Below, piece after piece: positions 14,969 to 16,884 of a stretch of DNA of 16,884 nucleotides. Location: positions 1 through 16,884 of the forward strand of contig JAAEPW010001147.1 in NCBI GenBank assembly GCA_024232355.1, read 5' to 3'. The notes beneath the pieces were generated by a model. That model searched no databases. It was not told the origin of the DNA and saw only the letters and a program-made list of their open reading frames with translations. Both the position numbers and the translations under genes were made by a program. Source of the DNA: Chloroflexota bacterium (GTDB lineage Bacteria > Chloroflexota > Anaerolineae > B4-G1). Position 1 is the first letter of the stretch. Each line of letters opens with the position of its first letter.

Positions 14969-16570
14969 ATGGCCAGCTTACAATTCTTTTTGCTCGGTCC
15001 ACCCCGCCTCGAGCGGGATGATGTGCCGCTCAAGTTCGACACTCGCAAAATCACCGCCCTCGTCGCCTACCTGGCGGTGGACGGACCCAGTTCGGGAGGC
15101 CAACCCCACACCCGCGACGCCCTCATCACCCTGCTCTGGCCCGAACTCGAACCCAGCCGCGCTCGCGCCGTGCTGCGCCGCAACCTCTCGCTGCTCAGGA
15201 AAGCGCTCGACGGTGAGTGGCTCGTCGTGGACCGGGAGACCATCAGCCCGGACCCCAATACCGATCTGTGGGTAGACGTGGACCAGTTCCGCCAGCGGCT
15301 TTCGGCGTGCGAGACCCACGACCACCCGCCCACCGAGACCTGTCCCGACTGCATTCCGCTGTTGGAAGAAGCCGCCACACTATACCGTGATCACTTTCTG
15401 GCCGGGTTCACCCTGCGTGACAGCCTGGCCTTTGACGAATGGCAGTTCTTCCAGACCGAGGAGCTCAAAGACCAACTGGCGAGCGCGCTGGTGCGACTGG
15501 CACGCTACTATACATCCCAGGGGGATTTTGAACCCGCCATCACCCACGCCCGGCGCTGGCTGGCCCTGGACCCCTTGCACGAACCGGCCCATCGCCACTT
15601 GATGGTACTGTACGCTCAATCCGGCCAGCGGTCCGCCGCCCTGCGCCAGTACAAGACCTGTCGCGATCTTTTGACAAAAGAGCTAAGAGTGGAGCCCTCG
15701 GAAAAGACTCAAGAGACGTACGAACGTTTGCTCAAGGGCGAACTCACCCTTGGTCCGACCGCCGTCGAAGCCATTCTGGAGCGAGAACTCCGGACGGTGG
15801 GGGAATGTCCGTATCGCGGTCTTTCCCCCTTTCGAGAATCAGATGCCCCCTTCTTCTTTGGCCGCGAAGCGTTTACCGAGCGACTGGTCGAGGCGGTCCA
15901 AACCCGGACAATGACGGCTGTGATCGTCGGCTCCTCAGGATCGGGCAAGTCGTCGGCCGTATTTGCGGGACTCTTGCCCCACCTGCGCGCCGAGGGAGAC
16001 TGGCTCATCGCCGACTGTCGGCCCGGTGCCCAGCCCTTCCACGCCTTGGCTGCGACCCTGCTCCCCCTCCTGGAGCCCGAGTTGGGCGAGACCGACCGGA
16101 TGATCGAAACCCGCAAATTAGCCGAGGCCCTGAGTGGAGGGGACATCCCCTTGCACGACGTGGTGGAGCGGACACTGGAGAAAAGCCCCGGGGAGAAGCG
16201 CTTGCTACTGCTGGTGGATCAGTTCGAAGAGCTGTACACTCTTTGCCCCCAGTCCGAGGTGCGCCGCCACTTCCTTAACGCGTTGCTGGCCACGGTCGAG
16301 ACTGCGGAGGGGAGACGGGAGTCTCCCTTTGTCCTCTTGCTGACGATGCGAGCCGACTTTATGGGACAGGCGCTGGCACACCTTCCCTTCGTCGATGCGC
16401 TTCAGGATGCATCCTTGCTCCTGGGACCAATGTCACGAGAGGAGTTGCGAGCCGCCATCGAAAAACCGGCTGAGAAGCAAGGGGCGGCCCTCGAGACTGG
16501 CCTAGTGGCAGCAATTCCCGTTTTTGAACTGTCTACTTCCTATCTAGACTCGAAATCAGCCAGAGAATGA
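14969..16570 (+). pseudogene. Truncated BTAD-nSTAND paralogue
   Basis: A 533-aa frame whose first 505 or so residues nearly duplicate the preceding receptor: winged helix, BTAD, FFFGRE, Walker A GSSGSGKSS, Walker B LLLLVDQFEE and RADF are all intact. After ALETGLV the homology stops within a codon, at about 16508, and the frame continues into an unrelated tail (AAIPVFELSTSYLDSKSARE) to a TGA. The rest of the NTPase module (the HEAL helix region), the membrane segment and the propeller are missing. The start ATG has AAAGG (14955-14959) 9 nt upstream. It is most likely a duplicate broken by an insertion or rearrangement. It might still be expressed as a soluble DNA-binding NTPase without a sensor, so 'pseudogene' is inference while the truncation is seen directly. 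Confidence 0.8.
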
Positions 16571-16767
16571 TCGCTCAGTGAGAGATAGAGATCCAAGAGT
16601 TCAGAAAACAGTCCACAAATCAGCATTTTGATACTTCGAACTCCTCCCACGAAGCCAAGAGTTATCCTCGCAACAAGAACTAGCAACAGCATAACAAAGG
16701 TAGATACCAGAATATCCCCTTGGCCTGATAATTACTGATGATGAACCGTAGTTACTTGTACACATAA
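16571..16767. other. AT-richer stretch after the broken gene
   Basis: No convincing gene is visible on either strand. The composition is clearly more AT-rich than the GC-rich receptor genes to the left. With the tail 16509-16570 it may be the end of an inserted element, but no terminal inverted repeat or target duplication can be tested because the other end lies outside the window. Confidence 0.4.
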
Positions 16768-16884
16768 TCAGGGAGGGGAAAGTATAGTGACTTTGGCTGT
16801 GTATCCATAGAGGATGGCTTTGAATAGTTGAGCCATCGAGTTGAATTCAAGCGTTTTGAACAAGGCCCGCATATGCTCCCACAA
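16768..16884 (-). CDS. C-terminal end of an unidentified protein, runs off right edge
   Basis: On the minus strand 38 codons are open from the right edge to a TGA at 16770-16768. They read LWEHMRALFKTLEFNSMAQL, then FKAILYGYTAKVTIL and a short tail. The amphipathic, Leu/Phe-rich character looks like a protein C-terminus, and a transposase would fit the broken gene beside it. I do not recognise the family, and 38 codons is too short to be sure it is coding. Confidence 0.3.
   Translation of the reverse strand: MWEHMRALFKTLEFNSMAQLFKAILYGYTAKVTILSPP

Overview
The window looks like a chromosomal or integrated-element segment from a Chloroflexota (Anaerolineae-like) bacterium. I infer this from very large signal-transduction proteins that join a DNA-binding head, a STAND-type NTPase and WD40 propellers, from a small 'YLAY..LRLW..GR..WRASL' protein I associate with Chloroflexota, and from a CCTGAGCTTGTCGAAGG-type intergenic repeat. 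No rRNA, tRNA or CRISPR array was seen.

Layout. (1) 1-2016, minus strand: a 672-codon reading frame with no stop, running off the left edge, whose N-terminal part looks like DUF2958, a domain common on plasmids and integrative elements. (2) 2017-2526: a 510-bp intergenic region with an operator-like palindrome, a minus-strand terminator-like hairpin, an imperfect 17-bp inverted repeat, a tandem 12-bp repeat, a strong sigma70-type promoter and a dispersed-repeat fragment. (3) 2527-7440, plus: a 1637-aa fusion of Xre-like HTH, Hanks-type Ser/Thr kinase, nSTAND NTPase, one membrane segment and 15 WD40 repeats. (4) 9891-7610, minus: a secreted HExxH metallopeptidase and a 71-codon protein coupled by an ATGA overlap. 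(5) 9892-10362: a divergent intergenic region with a run of interlocking hairpins (10031-10165) and a second strong promoter. (6) 10363-14913, plus: a 1516-aa protein with a SARP-like winged helix, BTAD, nSTAND, membrane segment and 15 WD40 repeats. (7) 14969-16570, plus: a near copy of the first 505 residues of gene 6, broken abruptly at about 16508. (8) 16571-16884: AT-richer, with a short frame entering on the minus strand from the right edge.

How it may work together. The two full-length receptors share their C-terminal half: the linker after the membrane segment, 15 co-linear WD40 repeats and a Cys-Cys tail. They carry different heads, HTH plus kinase in one and winged helix plus BTAD in the other. 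Charge around the single membrane segment suggests that head and NTPase are cytoplasmic and the propeller lies outside. I infer membrane-tethered DNA-binding receptors that exchange sensor and output parts by duplication and recombination. The broken third copy, the insertion shared by two non-neighbouring blades and a 42-bp-period in-frame duplication are traces of that process. Ligands, targets and any defence role are not shown by the sequence.
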